Assembly: GCF_900626135.1 (NCBI RefSeq)
Contig: NZ_LR130786.1
Coordinates: 310,001-374,000, forward strand
DNA: 64,000 nucleotides
Origin: Senegalia massiliensis
Lineage (GTDB): Bacteria; Bacillota; Clostridia; Tissierellales; SIT17
Reading direction: 5' to 3'
Below the pieces are notes generated by a model. The model had not been told where the DNA came from, made no database searches, and saw nothing but the letters and a program-made list of their open reading frames with translations. Each line of letters begins with the position of its first letter. Position 1 is the stretch's first letter. Position numbers and translations under genes: made by a program. Shown here one piece after another: positions 17,831 to 29,641 of this stretch.

Positions 17831-20800
17831 TTAATATTCCATTTCAGCCATTCTCTTATAATTTTCATATCTTTCTTTTGCATCTTTCTCTGCTTTTTCA
17901 AACAATTGATCTGCAAATTCAGGGAATGTAGCTGCTAATGAAGTATATCTAACTTCACTCATTAAGAAATCTCTAAATGAAGCTTTTGGTTCTTTAGAAT
18001 CTAATATAAATGGATTCTTTCCTTCTTCTTTAAGTGTTGGGTTATATCTATATAAATGCCAGTATCCTGCATCTACTGCGTTCTTTTCTTGTTCTTGTGC
18101 TTTACCCATACCTGCCTTTATTCCATGATTTATACATGGTGCATAAGCTATTATAATTGAAGGTCCATCATAACTTTCTGCTTCAACTAATGCTTTCATA
18201 AATTGATTTTTATTTGCACCCATAGATACTTGTGCTACATAAATATATCCATAAGTTGTTGCAATCATTCCTAAATCTTTCTTCTTAGTTTTCTTACCTG
18301 ATGCAGCAAATTTAGCTACAGCTGATGTTGGAGTAGCTTTTGAAGACTGTCCTCCAGTATTTGAATACACTTCAGTATCAAATACTAATACATTGATATT
18401 TTCTCCAGACGCTAACACATGGTCTAAACCTCCAAATCCAATATCATATGCCCATCCATCTCCACCTATAATCCAAACTGACTTCTTAACTAGGTAGTCT
18501 TTAGTTTCTCCAATTTGTTTTAATATAGATTTTGCTTTTTCATCTGTAATATCATTTGAATTTATAACATCTAATACCTTCGCTGATGCTTTTTTAGAAC
18601 CTTCTGCATCTTCTTTAGAATCTATCCACTCTTTCATTACAGATTTAACTTCATCAGAAACATTTAATTCAATTAATTCATTCATTAATACTTCTAATTT
18701 ATCTCTTAATTGATTTGTTGCTACAGCCATTCCATATCCGTATTCTGCATTATCCTCAAATAATGAATTAGCCCAAGCAGGTCCTTGACCTTTTGAATTC
18801 ATGCAGTATGGAGTTGAAGGAGCTGAACCACCCCAAATTGATGAACAACCTGTTGCATTAGCTATTAACATTCTATCTCCATAAAGTTGAGTAACTGCTT
18901 TTGCATATGGAGTTTCTCCACAACCTGCACAAGCTCCAGAAAACTCTAATAAAGGTTGTGCAAATTGACTTCCTTTAACAGTATTTAAATTCATTCTATC
19001 TTTTTTCTCAGTTACAGTCATTGCAAATTCCCAATTTGGAATTTCTTTTTCTGTTTGAGTTTCAATAGGTTTCATAATTAATGCTTTTTCTTTAGCTGGA
19101 CAAATATCTGCACAATTTCCACATCCAGTACAATCTAATGGTGATATTTGAATTTTATATCTTAAACCTTCAAATTGTTTACCCATTGGCTTAATTGTAT
19201 CAAATGTTTCTGGTGCTCTTTCCACTTCTTCTTCATCTAATAAGAAAGGTCTAATTACAGCATGTGGACAAACAAACGAACATTGGTTACATTGTATACA
19301 ATTGTCTGGTTGCCATTCTGGTACAGTTACAGCAATACCACGTTTTTCAAATGCTGCTGAACCATTTTCAAATGTACCATCTTCAGCTCCTACAAATGAA
19401 CTTACTGGTAATAAGTCTCCTTCTTGTCTGTTAACTGGATCAAGTATATTTTTGATAAAATCAGGCATTTCTTCACCTTCAGCTACTTGCTTTTCAACTG
19501 TTTCATCTTTCCAAGATTCAGGTACATCTACTTTAACTAAGTTATTCATACCTTTTTTAACTGCTTCTTTATTCATTTCAACTATTTTTTCACCTTTTTT
19601 ACCATAAGACTTAACAATAGCTTCATCTAAATATTTCTCAGCTTCATCTAAATCTATTACATTAGCAAGTTTAAAGAATGCTGATTGCATTATCATATTT
19701 GTTCTATGTCCAAGTCCTATTTCTTGAGCCATATGAGTAGCATCTATTGTATAGAATTTAATATCATTATCTGCTATATATTTCTTCATGCTTGCTGGTA
19801 ACTTTTCATCTAATTCATCTTGATTCCATATTGTATTTAATAAGAAAGTACCACCTTTTTTAAGACCCTTAAGTAAATCATATTTTTTAACATATGATTG
19901 AGTAGAACATGAAGTAAAGTCTGATTCTTCAATTAAGTATGTTGATTTTATTGGCTTTTTACCAAATCTTAAGTGAGATACTGTTATTCCACCTGATTTT
20001 TTAGAATCATAAGAGAAATAACCTTGAGCATACATATCAGTATTATCTCCAATGATCTTAATTGCATTTTTATTTGCTCCTACAGTTCCATCCGAACCAA
20101 GTCCCCAGAACTTACATCTAATAGTTCCTTCTGGTGTAGTATTTATTTCTTCTTCTATATCTAAAGATAAATGAGTTACATCATCATTAATTCCAATTGT
20201 AAATCCATTTCTAGGCTCATCTTTGTCTAATTCATCAAATACTCTCTTTATCTGTGAAGGAGTAGTATCTTTTGAACCTAAACCATATCTTCCACCTATT
20301 ACTAATGGTCTTTCATTTTTATCATAGAAAAGCGTTTTTATATCTTGATATAAAGGCTCTCCTAATGATCCTGGCTCTTTCGTTCTATCAAGTACTGCGA
20401 TTTTCTTAACTGTTTTTGGTAACACATTAAAGAAGAATTTTTCACAGAAAGGTCTATAAAGATGTACTTTTATAACACCTACTTTTTCTCCTTTTGATAC
20501 CATATAATCTATTGTTTCTTCAATAGTTTCAGTAACAGATCCCATTGCAACTATTACTTTTTCAGCATCTTCTGCACCATAATAATTAAATGGTTTATAT
20601 TCACGACCTACTACTTTTGATATTTCCTTCATATAATCTTCAACAATTTGAGGTAATTCATCATAAAATCTATTTGAAGATTCACGTGCTTGGAAGAATA
20701 TATCAGGATTTTGTGCAGTACCTCTAGTTACTGGTCTTTCAGGATTTAATGATCTATTTCTGAAAGCCTTTACAGATTCATGATCAACTAATTTATCAAA

Positions 20801-21370
20801 TTCATCATAATCAATAACTTCAATTTTTTGTATTTCGTGTGAGGTTCTAAATCCATCAAAGAAATGTACAAAAGGTATTCTAGATTTTATAGCCGATAAA
20901 TGAGCTATACCTGCTAAATCCATAACTTCCTGAACACTACCAGATGCAAGTAAAGCAAAACCAGTTTGTCTTGCAGCCATAACATCAGAGTGATCCCCAA
21001 ATATTGATAATGCATGACTTGCTACAGCACGAGCACTTACATGGAATACTCCTGGTAAAAGTTCTCCTGCCATTTTGTACATGTTAGGTACCATAAGTAA
21101 TAATCCTTGAGAAGCCGTAAAAGTTGTAGTTAATGCTCCTGCTTGTAAAGAGCCATGAACTGCACCTGATGCTCCACCTTCAGATTGTAATTCAGTCACT
21201 TTTACTGTTTGACCAAAAATGTTCTTCTTTCCATTAGCTGACCAATCATCAGCGTATTCTGCCATTGGAGAAGAAGGTGTGATAGGATAAATTGCAGCAA
21301 CATCTGTAAATGCATAAGATACATAAGCAGCGGCTGTATTTCCATCCATAGTTTTCATTGCTTTTGACAT
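17831..21370 (-). CDS. nifJ: Pyruvate:ferredoxin (flavodoxin) oxidoreductase
   Basis: Single-chain PFOR of 1179 residues that oxidises pyruvate to acetyl-CoA and CO2 and reduces ferredoxin. Seen in order: N-terminal TPP-type domain I (YPITPSSPMAEYADDW), the domain with TRGTAQNPDIFFQ, two [4Fe-4S] motifs around residues 690-770 (CIQCNQCSFVCP and CTGCGNCADICP), a further cluster ligand region CAGCGETPY, and the TPP-binding GGDGWAYDIGFGG followed by NTGGQSSKATPT. It is complete. It stands alone behind a strong promoter and ends at a terminator shared with fchA. It is a central enzyme for an obligate anaerobe. Confidence 0.97.
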   Translation of the reverse strand: MSKAMKTMDGNTAAAYVSYAFTDVAAIYPITPSSPMAEYADDWSANGKKNIFGQTVKVTELQSEGGASGAVHGSLQAGALTTTFTASQGLLLMVPNMYKMAGELLPGVFHVSARAVASHALSIFGDHSDVMAARQTGFALLASGSVQEVMDLAGIAHLSAIKSRIPFVHFFDGFRTSHEIQKIEVIDYDEFDKLVDHESVKAFRNRSLNPERPVTRGTAQNPDIFFQARESSNRFYDELPQIVEDYMKEISKVVGREYKPFNYYGAEDAEKVIVAMGSVTETIEETIDYMVSKGEKVGVIKVHLYRPFCEKFFFNVLPKTVKKIAVLDRTKEPGSLGEPLYQDIKTLFYDKNERPLVIGGRYGLGSKDTTPSQIKRVFDELDKDEPRNGFTIGINDDVTHLSLDIEEEINTTPEGTIRCKFWGLGSDGTVGANKNAIKIIGDNTDMYAQGYFSYDSKKSGGITVSHLRFGKKPIKSTYLIEESDFTSCSTQSYVKKYDLLKGLKKGGTFLLNTIWNQDELDEKLPASMKKYIADNDIKFYTIDATHMAQEIGLGHRTNMIMQSAFFKLANVIDLDEAEKYLDEAIVKSYGKKGEKIVEMNKEAVKKGMNNLVKVDVPESWKDETVEKQVAEGEEMPDFIKNILDPVNRQEGDLLPVSSFVGAEDGTFENGSAAFEKRGIAVTVPEWQPDNCIQCNQCSFVCPHAVIRPFLLDEEEVERAPETFDTIKPMGKQFEGLRYKIQISPLDCTGCGNCADICPAKEKALIMKPIETQTEKEIPNWEFAMTVTEKKDRMNLNTVKGSQFAQPLLEFSGACAGCGETPYAKAVTQLYGDRMLIANATGCSSIWGGSAPSTPYCMNSKGQGPAWANSLFEDNAEYGYGMAVATNQLRDKLEVLMNELIELNVSDEVKSVMKEWIDSKEDAEGSKKASAKVLDVINSNDITDEKAKSILKQIGETKDYLVKKSVWIIGGDGWAYDIGFGGLDHVLASGENINVLVFDTEVYSNTGGQSSKATPTSAVAKFAASGKKTKKKDLGMIATTYGYIYVAQVSMGANKNQFMKALVEAESYDGPSIIIAYAPCINHGIKAGMGKAQEQEKNAVDAGYWHLYRYNPTLKEEGKNPFILDSKEPKASFRDFLMSEVRYTSLAATFPEFADQLFEKAEKDAKERYENYKRMAEMEY

Positions 21371-21436
21371 TTAATTACCCCCTCATATAATATAAATAAT
21401 TAAAATAAAATTAATCAACAAAGTTAGCTCAAGTTA

Positions 21437-21465
21437 AGTATATTAAACAAATATGCTGATGTCAA
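21437..21465 (-). promoter_or_regulatory. Sigma-A promoter of nifJ
   Basis: Minus-strand TTGACA (21460-21465), 17 nt, TATACT (21437-21442). The -35 is perfect and the -10 matches five of six bases. It lies 67 bp upstream of the nifJ start. Confidence 0.75.
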
Positions 21466-21475
21466 TAACATACAA

Positions 21476-21498
21476 TTTTTTTGAAACCTTCAAAAAAA
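21476..21498. repeat. Inverted repeat just upstream of the nifJ promoter
   Basis: Perfect 10-bp arms TTTTTTTGAA/TTCAAAAAAA with a 3-nt loop, 10 bp upstream of the -35. With two G:C pairs it is a poor terminator for the ROK gene; it may be an upstream element or operator. Confidence 0.5.
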
Positions 21499-21520
21499 TA
21501 TTTGATTAGAAAAACATTTG

Positions 21521-21540
21521 TTATATTGTATACAATATAA
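21521..21540. repeat. 20-bp perfect palindrome between ROK kinase gene and nifJ
   Basis: TTATATTGTATACAATATAA, 2 bp after the ROK stop and about 55 bp upstream of the nifJ -35. It does not match a Rex site and has no T-run typical of terminators. A dimeric repressor operator is possible. Confidence 0.45.
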
Positions 21541-21542
21541 TG

Positions 21543-22493
21543 TTATTTATATTCTGAAATTAAGGCTGCACCTATTATTCCTGCCTCATTACCTAATTTG
21601 GAAAGTCTTATTTGGGTAATTTTCCCTTCTTTAAATATTACATAATTGATAATTTTTTTATTTATTTTTTCTATCAAATATTCGCCTGCTTTAGAGACTC
21701 CACCACCTATTGCAATTATATCAGGATCAATTAAGTTAATAATATTAGCAAGACCTATTGCTAAATAGTCGGTCATTCTTTCTACAGACTTTATTGCTAA
21801 TTTATTACCTTTTTTAGCAAGTTCAAATACTAATTTGGTATCTATTAAATCATCATTAGATTTTAAAGCTTTCATAAATTCTTCATCATTATTTCCTTCA
21901 TTTATTAATTTGTTTGTATACTTAGCTATAGCTGTAGCAGAAGTAAAGGTCTCAAGACATCCATTATTTCCACAATTGCAATCATAAAAATTCTCTCCTA
22001 CTATAATATGTCCAATTTCTGCACCTTTATTATGACTTCCACTATAAACTCTATCATTTATTATAATTCCACTTCCAACTCCTGTACCTAATGTTAAAAA
22101 AACTGAGTTCTTATATCCTTTAGTAACACCTTTTACACTTTCTGCAATTCCTGCTACTGTTGCATCGTTATCTATATAAATAGGTATATCATAATTAGAT
22201 TTTAAATCTTTTCCAAGTGGTACATTTGTCCATTTTAGATTTGTTGCATAAACTATATAATCACTATTTGGATCAGCAATGCCAGGAACTCCTATACCAA
22301 TAGATTTTATGTCATAGCCTTCAGACTTAGAAAATTTAATCGCTTTATTTATTAAGTCAATTAAATTATCTTTTACTTTTTTATATCCTAATTCTACTTT
22401 TGTTAATGTAGAGTCATGATATATTATTTCACCATTTCCATCAACTATACCAATTTTTATGCTTGTCCCTCCAATATCAATTCCAATATACAT
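21543..22493 (-). CDS. ROK family sugar kinase (glucokinase-like)
   Basis: 316-residue ROK protein. The phosphate-binding loop is DIGGTSIKIG; the sugar/catalytic aspartate lies in IDNDATVAG; the zinc motif is CNCGNNGCLE preceded by GAEIGH. The C-terminal IGGGVSKAGEYL is also typical. Presence of the catalytic regions and lack of an N-terminal HTH argue for kinase, not repressor. Glucose is the likely substrate but other hexoses cannot be excluded. It is the last gene in uvrC-hprK-ROK, 10 bp after hprK. Confidence 0.85.
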   Translation of the reverse strand: MYIGIDIGGTSIKIGIVDGNGEIIYHDSTLTKVELGYKKVKDNLIDLINKAIKFSKSEGYDIKSIGIGVPGIADPNSDYIVYATNLKWTNVPLGKDLKSNYDIPIYIDNDATVAGIAESVKGVTKGYKNSVFLTLGTGVGSGIIINDRVYSGSHNKGAEIGHIIVGENFYDCNCGNNGCLETFTSATAIAKYTNKLINEGNNDEEFMKALKSNDDLIDTKLVFELAKKGNKLAIKSVERMTDYLAIGLANIINLIDPDIIAIGGGVSKAGEYLIEKINKKIINYVIFKEGKITQIRLSKLGNEAGIIGAALISEYK

Positions 22494-22503
22494 AATCTAC
22501 CCC

Positions 22504-23424
22504 CTACCTATTTTCCATTTGATTAATCAATTTATTATTCAATTCAAGTGCTGCATTATAACCCATCTTTTTTTGTCTATAATTTCGTGCTGCAACTTCT
22601 ACAATCATGGAAATATTTCTTCCAGGTTTCACAGGAACTGTTATTTTGGACATTTTAGTTCCTAATATATCAGTATATTCTTCATCTAATCCAGTTCTAT
22701 CATATTCTTTTTTCTCATCCCAATATTCAAGCTCTACAACCATATCTATAGTTTTAGAATTTCTTACAGCTCCTACTCCAAATAGTCTCTTAATATCTAG
22801 TATACCTATTCCTCTTATTTCTAAAAAATGTCTTATAAGTTCTGGAGCAGTCCCTTTTAAATTTCCTTCATCTTTTCTCTTTATGTCAACAGCATCATCA
22901 GCTATAAGCCTATGCCCTCTCTTTATTAATTCTAGAGCAGTTTCACTTTTACCAACTCCAGATCTTCCTGTAATCAATACTCCAACACCATATACATCTA
23001 CTAAAACTCCATGAATAGTAGTATTTGGAGCTAGCATATCATCTAAGTATATTATTAAATTGTTTATAAATTTTGATGTTGAAAGAGATGATCTTAAAAT
23101 AGTTCTGTCATATTTTTTTGCTAGGTTCAGTGCTTCATCTGAAATATCTAAATCTCTAGTTACTATAAGTGCAGGTATTGGATGAGAAAATAAATATTCT
23201 AATCGTTTAAACTTAATTTCTTTATCAAGTGTTTGTAAGTAGTGCCATTCTACATTACCAATAATTTGTATCCTATCTTCTGCAAAAAAATCTACATACC
23301 CAGCGAGTTGTAAACCTGGTCTATTTATATCACTTTTTATTATATTTATATTGTTATTTTTACTTTGACAAATTACTTCTACATCCATATCTTTAATTAG
23401 TCTTTTTATATTTACTGAATTCAT
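22504..23424 (-). CDS. hprK: HPr(Ser) kinase/phosphorylase
   Basis: Bifunctional enzyme that phosphorylates Ser46 of HPr and removes the phosphate, signalling glycolytic state. Length 306 residues. Walker A GRSGVGKSETAL and the HprK signature EIRGIGILDIKRLFG are intact. Its substrate HPr is encoded at 1538-1810. It lies between uvrC and the ROK kinase, with gaps of about 10 bp, so carbon signalling and a sugar kinase are co-transcribed with a repair gene. Confidence 0.95.
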   Translation of the reverse strand: MNSVNIKRLIKDMDVEVICQSKNNNINIIKSDINRPGLQLAGYVDFFAEDRIQIIGNVEWHYLQTLDKEIKFKRLEYLFSHPIPALIVTRDLDISDEALNLAKKYDRTILRSSLSTSKFINNLIIYLDDMLAPNTTIHGVLVDVYGVGVLITGRSGVGKSETALELIKRGHRLIADDAVDIKRKDEGNLKGTAPELIRHFLEIRGIGILDIKRLFGVGAVRNSKTIDMVVELEYWDEKKEYDRTGLDEEYTDILGTKMSKITVPVKPGRNISMIVEVAARNYRQKKMGYNAALELNNKLINQMENR

Positions 23425-23436
23425 ATAATCACTCCC

Positions 23437-25302
23437 TTATTTATGGAAAAAATCATATACTGACTGTGCTGCCTTTATATTCATTCCATCTATATTTTTC
23501 ATTTCTTCAATACTTGCTTTTTTTATATTTTCAATAGAACCCAGCTCTCTTAAAAGAGCTTTTTTTCTCTTAGTTCCAACTCCTTTTATATCATCTAAAA
23601 CTGATTTAAATACTTTTTTATCCCTTAAACTTCTATGATAACTTATAGCAAATCTATGTGCTTCATCTTGTATTCTTGTAATTAATTTAAAAACTTCACT
23701 ATGTTTAGAAATTTTTATTTCTTTATTTTGAAATATAATTCCTCTTGTCCTATGAAAATCATCTTTTATCATTCCACATACAGGTATATCTAGATTAAAT
23801 TCCTCTAATACTTTTAATGCAATATTTACTTGTCCTTTTCCCCCATCCATCATTATTAAATCAGGTAAAACAGAAAAACTTTTAATTCCTATTTTATTTT
23901 CTTTTATGGATTTTGCTTCTTCTACAGCTCTATTAAATCTTCTCCATAATATTTCTTCCATACTTCCATAATCATTTGGACCTTCTATAGATTTAATTTT
24001 AAATCTTCTATAATCACTTGTTTTCTTACTTCCATTTTCAAAAACTACCATTGATCCAACTGACTCAACACCTGCTATATTAGAAATATCAAATGCTTCT
24101 ATTCTATTTGGAGTTTTTTCTAAATTTAAAATCCCTCTTAATTCTTGCAAAGTACCTTTTTCTTTTTTAGTTTTTCTTTTTATTCTATCACTATATTGAT
24201 TTAGTATCTCTAATGCATTTTTTCTGACCATTTCCATTAGATGATTTTTTTCTCCTCTTAAAGGTACTTTTATATATACATTTGACCCTCTTTTTTCCGT
24301 AAGCCAACGAGAGACAATATCCATATCTTCAAATTCCTCTTCAATTAATATCTCTTTAGGTACAAAAGCTGTTCCCATATAAAATTGCTTTGTAAATGAA
24401 GATAGTATTTCTTCTCTAGTTTGATTCTCTATATCAGTAATTATAAAATGTTCACGTCCCATTAACTTTCCATTTCTCATAAAAAATATTTGAACTATAG
24501 CATCTTCTATGCCACGAGCCATTCCTATTATATCTCTATCTATTGTAGAAGTAGTAGAAACTATTTTTTGTTTTTCTAGAATATGCTCTAATGAAAGTAA
24601 TTGATCTCTATATCTAGCAGCTCCTTCAAAGTCTAGATTTTTAGAAGCTTTACTCATTTTATCTTTAATTATTTCCACTAAATTTTCTTCTTTTCCATTT
24701 AAAAACATAATTATTTCATTTATCATTTCCATATACTCATTATGCGGTATATTTCCCATACATGGTGCATTACATTTTCCTATATAATAATTTAAACAAG
24801 GTCTTTCTCTTACTTTTTTTCCTTCTTCTAACTTTAACTTACAAGTCCTAATTGGATATAAATCTCTTATTATATCTAGAGTATCATTTACAGCCCCTGC
24901 ACTAGTATATGGACCAAAATATTTTGCTTTATCTTTTAATACATTCCTAGTTTTTATAACTCTAGGATAATTTTCATTTAATGTTACTTTTATATATGGA
25001 TATTGTTTATCATCTCTTAAAAGGACATTATATTTTGGTTTATACTTTTTTATTAAATTTGATTCTAGAATTAAAGCTTCTACTTCAGAATCTGTTAATA
25101 TATATTCAAATTCTTCTATATGACTTACCATAGCCTTAACTTTCGCTTGTTTGTTAGAGGAAGATCTAAAGTATTGTCTTACTCTATTTTTAAGACTTAC
25201 TGCTTTTCCTACATATATGATTTCTCCTTTTTTATCCTTCATTAAATAAACACCTGGAGAATCAGGCAACTTTTTTAATTCTTCTTCTATATTAAAATTC
25301 AT
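23437..25302 (-). CDS. uvrC: UvrABC system protein C
   Basis: Excision nuclease that makes both incisions in nucleotide excision repair. The call gives 621 residues. The GIY-YIG domain is at the N-terminus (PGVYLMKDKKGEIIYVGKA), a UvrBC helix near 205-240, the RNase-H-like nuclease with EAFDISNIAG and MMDGGKGQVN, and C-terminal helix-hairpin-helix (DDIKGVGTKRKKALL). The start at 25302 (MNFNIEEEL) has AAGGA 8 nt upstream; the upstream ATG at 25332 has none. It heads uvrC-hprK-ROK. Confidence 0.95.
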   Translation of the reverse strand: MNFNIEEELKKLPDSPGVYLMKDKKGEIIYVGKAVSLKNRVRQYFRSSSNKQAKVKAMVSHIEEFEYILTDSEVEALILESNLIKKYKPKYNVLLRDDKQYPYIKVTLNENYPRVIKTRNVLKDKAKYFGPYTSAGAVNDTLDIIRDLYPIRTCKLKLEEGKKVRERPCLNYYIGKCNAPCMGNIPHNEYMEMINEIIMFLNGKEENLVEIIKDKMSKASKNLDFEGAARYRDQLLSLEHILEKQKIVSTTSTIDRDIIGMARGIEDAIVQIFFMRNGKLMGREHFIITDIENQTREEILSSFTKQFYMGTAFVPKEILIEEEFEDMDIVSRWLTEKRGSNVYIKVPLRGEKNHLMEMVRKNALEILNQYSDRIKRKTKKEKGTLQELRGILNLEKTPNRIEAFDISNIAGVESVGSMVVFENGSKKTSDYRRFKIKSIEGPNDYGSMEEILWRRFNRAVEEAKSIKENKIGIKSFSVLPDLIMMDGGKGQVNIALKVLEEFNLDIPVCGMIKDDFHRTRGIIFQNKEIKISKHSEVFKLITRIQDEAHRFAISYHRSLRDKKVFKSVLDDIKGVGTKRKKALLRELGSIENIKKASIEEMKNIDGMNIKAAQSVYDFFHK

Positions 25303-25349
25303 ATATATCATCCTTTTTTGTACTAATTCCAATTATAATAATATCATAA

Positions 25350-25378
25350 TTGAAAGAATTATTAAATTTAGTTATAAT
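25350..25378 (+). promoter_or_regulatory. Sigma-A promoter for the two-gene plus-strand unit
   Basis: TTGAAA (25350-25355), 17 nt, TATAAT (25373-25378), 30 bp upstream of the TTG start at 25409. Confidence 0.7.
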
Positions 25379-25408
25379 GATAATATAACATCTTAAGGAG
25401 GTACAAAC

Positions 25409-26098
25409 TTGTCAGGTACTAAGAAAAGTATTTTATTTTTTGCATCATTCTTTATCACTATCTTTTTCATGTCTATTGTTGGAGTTATATTTAGACCTTT
25501 TTTAGAAAATATAGATGATTATACTTATTATAATATAGTTTCTCCTATATTATATACAATTTATTTAATATTTTTTATGATTATAGAGTCAACAATAAGG
25601 AAAATATATACTAAGAGGTTTTTAAATGAAAGTACTATATTATTTAAAGTTAAAACTAATGGTTTTAATTTATCAGTACGTTTAATAATATATTTAGCTA
25701 TCGTACTTATATATTTTATTTCTCTTTTTAGAGATTTTAGTATAAAGTCTATTTCTATTCCTAGAATAATATTATTCATACTTTCTTTTTTAATTATAGA
25801 GTTTATACTCAGAATTTCAAATAAAAGTATTTATGGATATTTTACCAGAGACTATATAATAATATCTGGTTGGGATTTTAGACTTAGTCTACCTATAATA
25901 TACGGTACTAATGTTCATAATGATTCAGATGTTTACACATATAATGATATAAAAGATTATTTTATTTTTACTGATTATATCGAGCTCTATTTAATTGCAG
26001 ATCAAGGTAAGTTAGTTTTTGATATTGATAGTGAACTTTCTCGTAAGTTTGTAGGGATTTTAAATCAGAAAAAAATACCTATGAAAAAATTCAATTAA
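25409..26098 (+). CDS. Membrane protein of unknown function
   Basis: 229 residues, TTG start with AAGGAGG 7 nt upstream. Four hydrophobic segments lie in the first 135 residues (about 8-30, 43-62, 88-108, 116-136). They are followed by a soluble C-terminal part rich in Tyr and Asp (about 145-229, with SGWDFRLSLP and FDIDSELSRKFVG). The tail has the look of a small PH-like or DUF5673-like domain, but I do not recognise it with confidence. It is the first of two plus-strand genes, 17 bp before the YgjV-GNAT gene, so the two products probably act together. Confidence 0.7.
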   Translation: MSGTKKSILFFASFFITIFFMSIVGVIFRPFLENIDDYTYYNIVSPILYTIYLIFFMIIESTIRKIYTKRFLNESTILFKVKTNGFNLSVRLIIYLAIVLIYFISLFRDFSIKSISIPRIILFILSFLIIEFILRISNKSIYGYFTRDYIIISGWDFRLSLPIIYGTNVHNDSDVYTYNDIKDYFIFTDYIELYLIADQGKLVFDIDSELSRKFVGILNQKKIPMKKFN

Positions 26099-26115
26099 AA
26101 TATGGAGGTTATAGG

Positions 26116-26751
26116 ATGGATATAAATTGGTTAGAATGGCTTGGCTATTTGGCATCATTTGTGGTTTTAATATCCCTTTTAATGTCATCTGTTATAAAAC
26201 TTAGATGGATAAATTTTATAGGTTGTATCATATTTTCTATTTATGGTTTCTTAATTGGGGCTTTACCTGTTGCAATAATGAATTTGGGTATTAGCTTTAT
26301 TAATATTTATTATTTAGCTAAGATTTATAGGTCAAAAGATTATTTTAAAATATTACCTATAGATATGAATTCTGAATATTTTAATTATTTTTTAGATTTC
26401 TATAAAGAAGATATATTAAATTATTTTTCTTCAACTAGATTCAATAGTGATGATAATATTATAAACATATATGTATTGAGAAATTTAGTACCTGCTAGTA
26501 TTTTTATTGCTTCAGAATATGATAAAAATACTTTAAAAGTTGAAATGGACTATGCCATACCTGAATATAGAGATTTTAAAATTGGAAACTATCTTTTTGA
26601 AGAAAATAAAGATTATTTTTTAAATAAAGGCTATAATAGATTTATTAGTATTTCCCAGAATAATAAACATGATAATTATTTAGAAAAAATGGGTTTTACA
26701 AAAATTTCAGAGGATGGAATAGATTATTTTGTAAAAGAAATTAATAGATAG
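26116..26751 (+). CDS. YgjV-like membrane domain fused to a GNAT-like acetyltransferase domain
   Basis: 211 residues. Three hydrophobic helices (about 8-27, 30-50, 51-70), starting LEWLGYLASFVVLISLLMSS, resemble YgjV/inner-membrane proteins. After a short linker, residues about 80-211 look like a GNAT fold: the acetyl-CoA-loop region reads YRDFKIGNYLFEE and the end reads YLEKMGFTKI, a common GNAT terminus. The family assignment is by pattern only. A GGAGG site precedes the ATG. It would place an acyltransferase on the cytoplasmic face of the membrane; the substrate is unknown. Confidence 0.6.
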   Translation: MDINWLEWLGYLASFVVLISLLMSSVIKLRWINFIGCIIFSIYGFLIGALPVAIMNLGISFINIYYLAKIYRSKDYFKILPIDMNSEYFNYFLDFYKEDILNYFSSTRFNSDDNIINIYVLRNLVPASIFIASEYDKNTLKVEMDYAIPEYRDFKIGNYLFEENKDYFLNKGYNRFISISQNNKHDNYLEKMGFTKISEDGIDYFVKEINR

Positions 26752-26782
26752 AGAGTATTTGTACAAATACTCTCTATCTATT
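26743..26782. terminator. Bidirectional terminator between YgjV-GNAT gene and uvrA
   Basis: Perfect palindrome with 20-bp arms around GTAC, spanning the stop codon of the plus-strand gene and ending 3 bp before the uvrA stop. Confidence 0.8.
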
Positions 26783-26784
26783 AA

Positions 26785-29607
<2,823 letters not shown>

Positions 29608-29641
29608 TTTATTATCCCTCTTTTCTAATTAAGACCAGAAC

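Noticed and set aside
19302-19607. 101-codon plus-strand ORF inside nifJ
   Set aside because: It lies antisense to conserved ferredoxin and linker codons of nifJ, has no ribosome site and no recognisable protein features.
21521-21540. Rex binding site upstream of nifJ
   Set aside because: The palindrome TTATATTGTATACAATATAA does not fit TTGTTAANNNNTTAACAA in half-sites or spacing.
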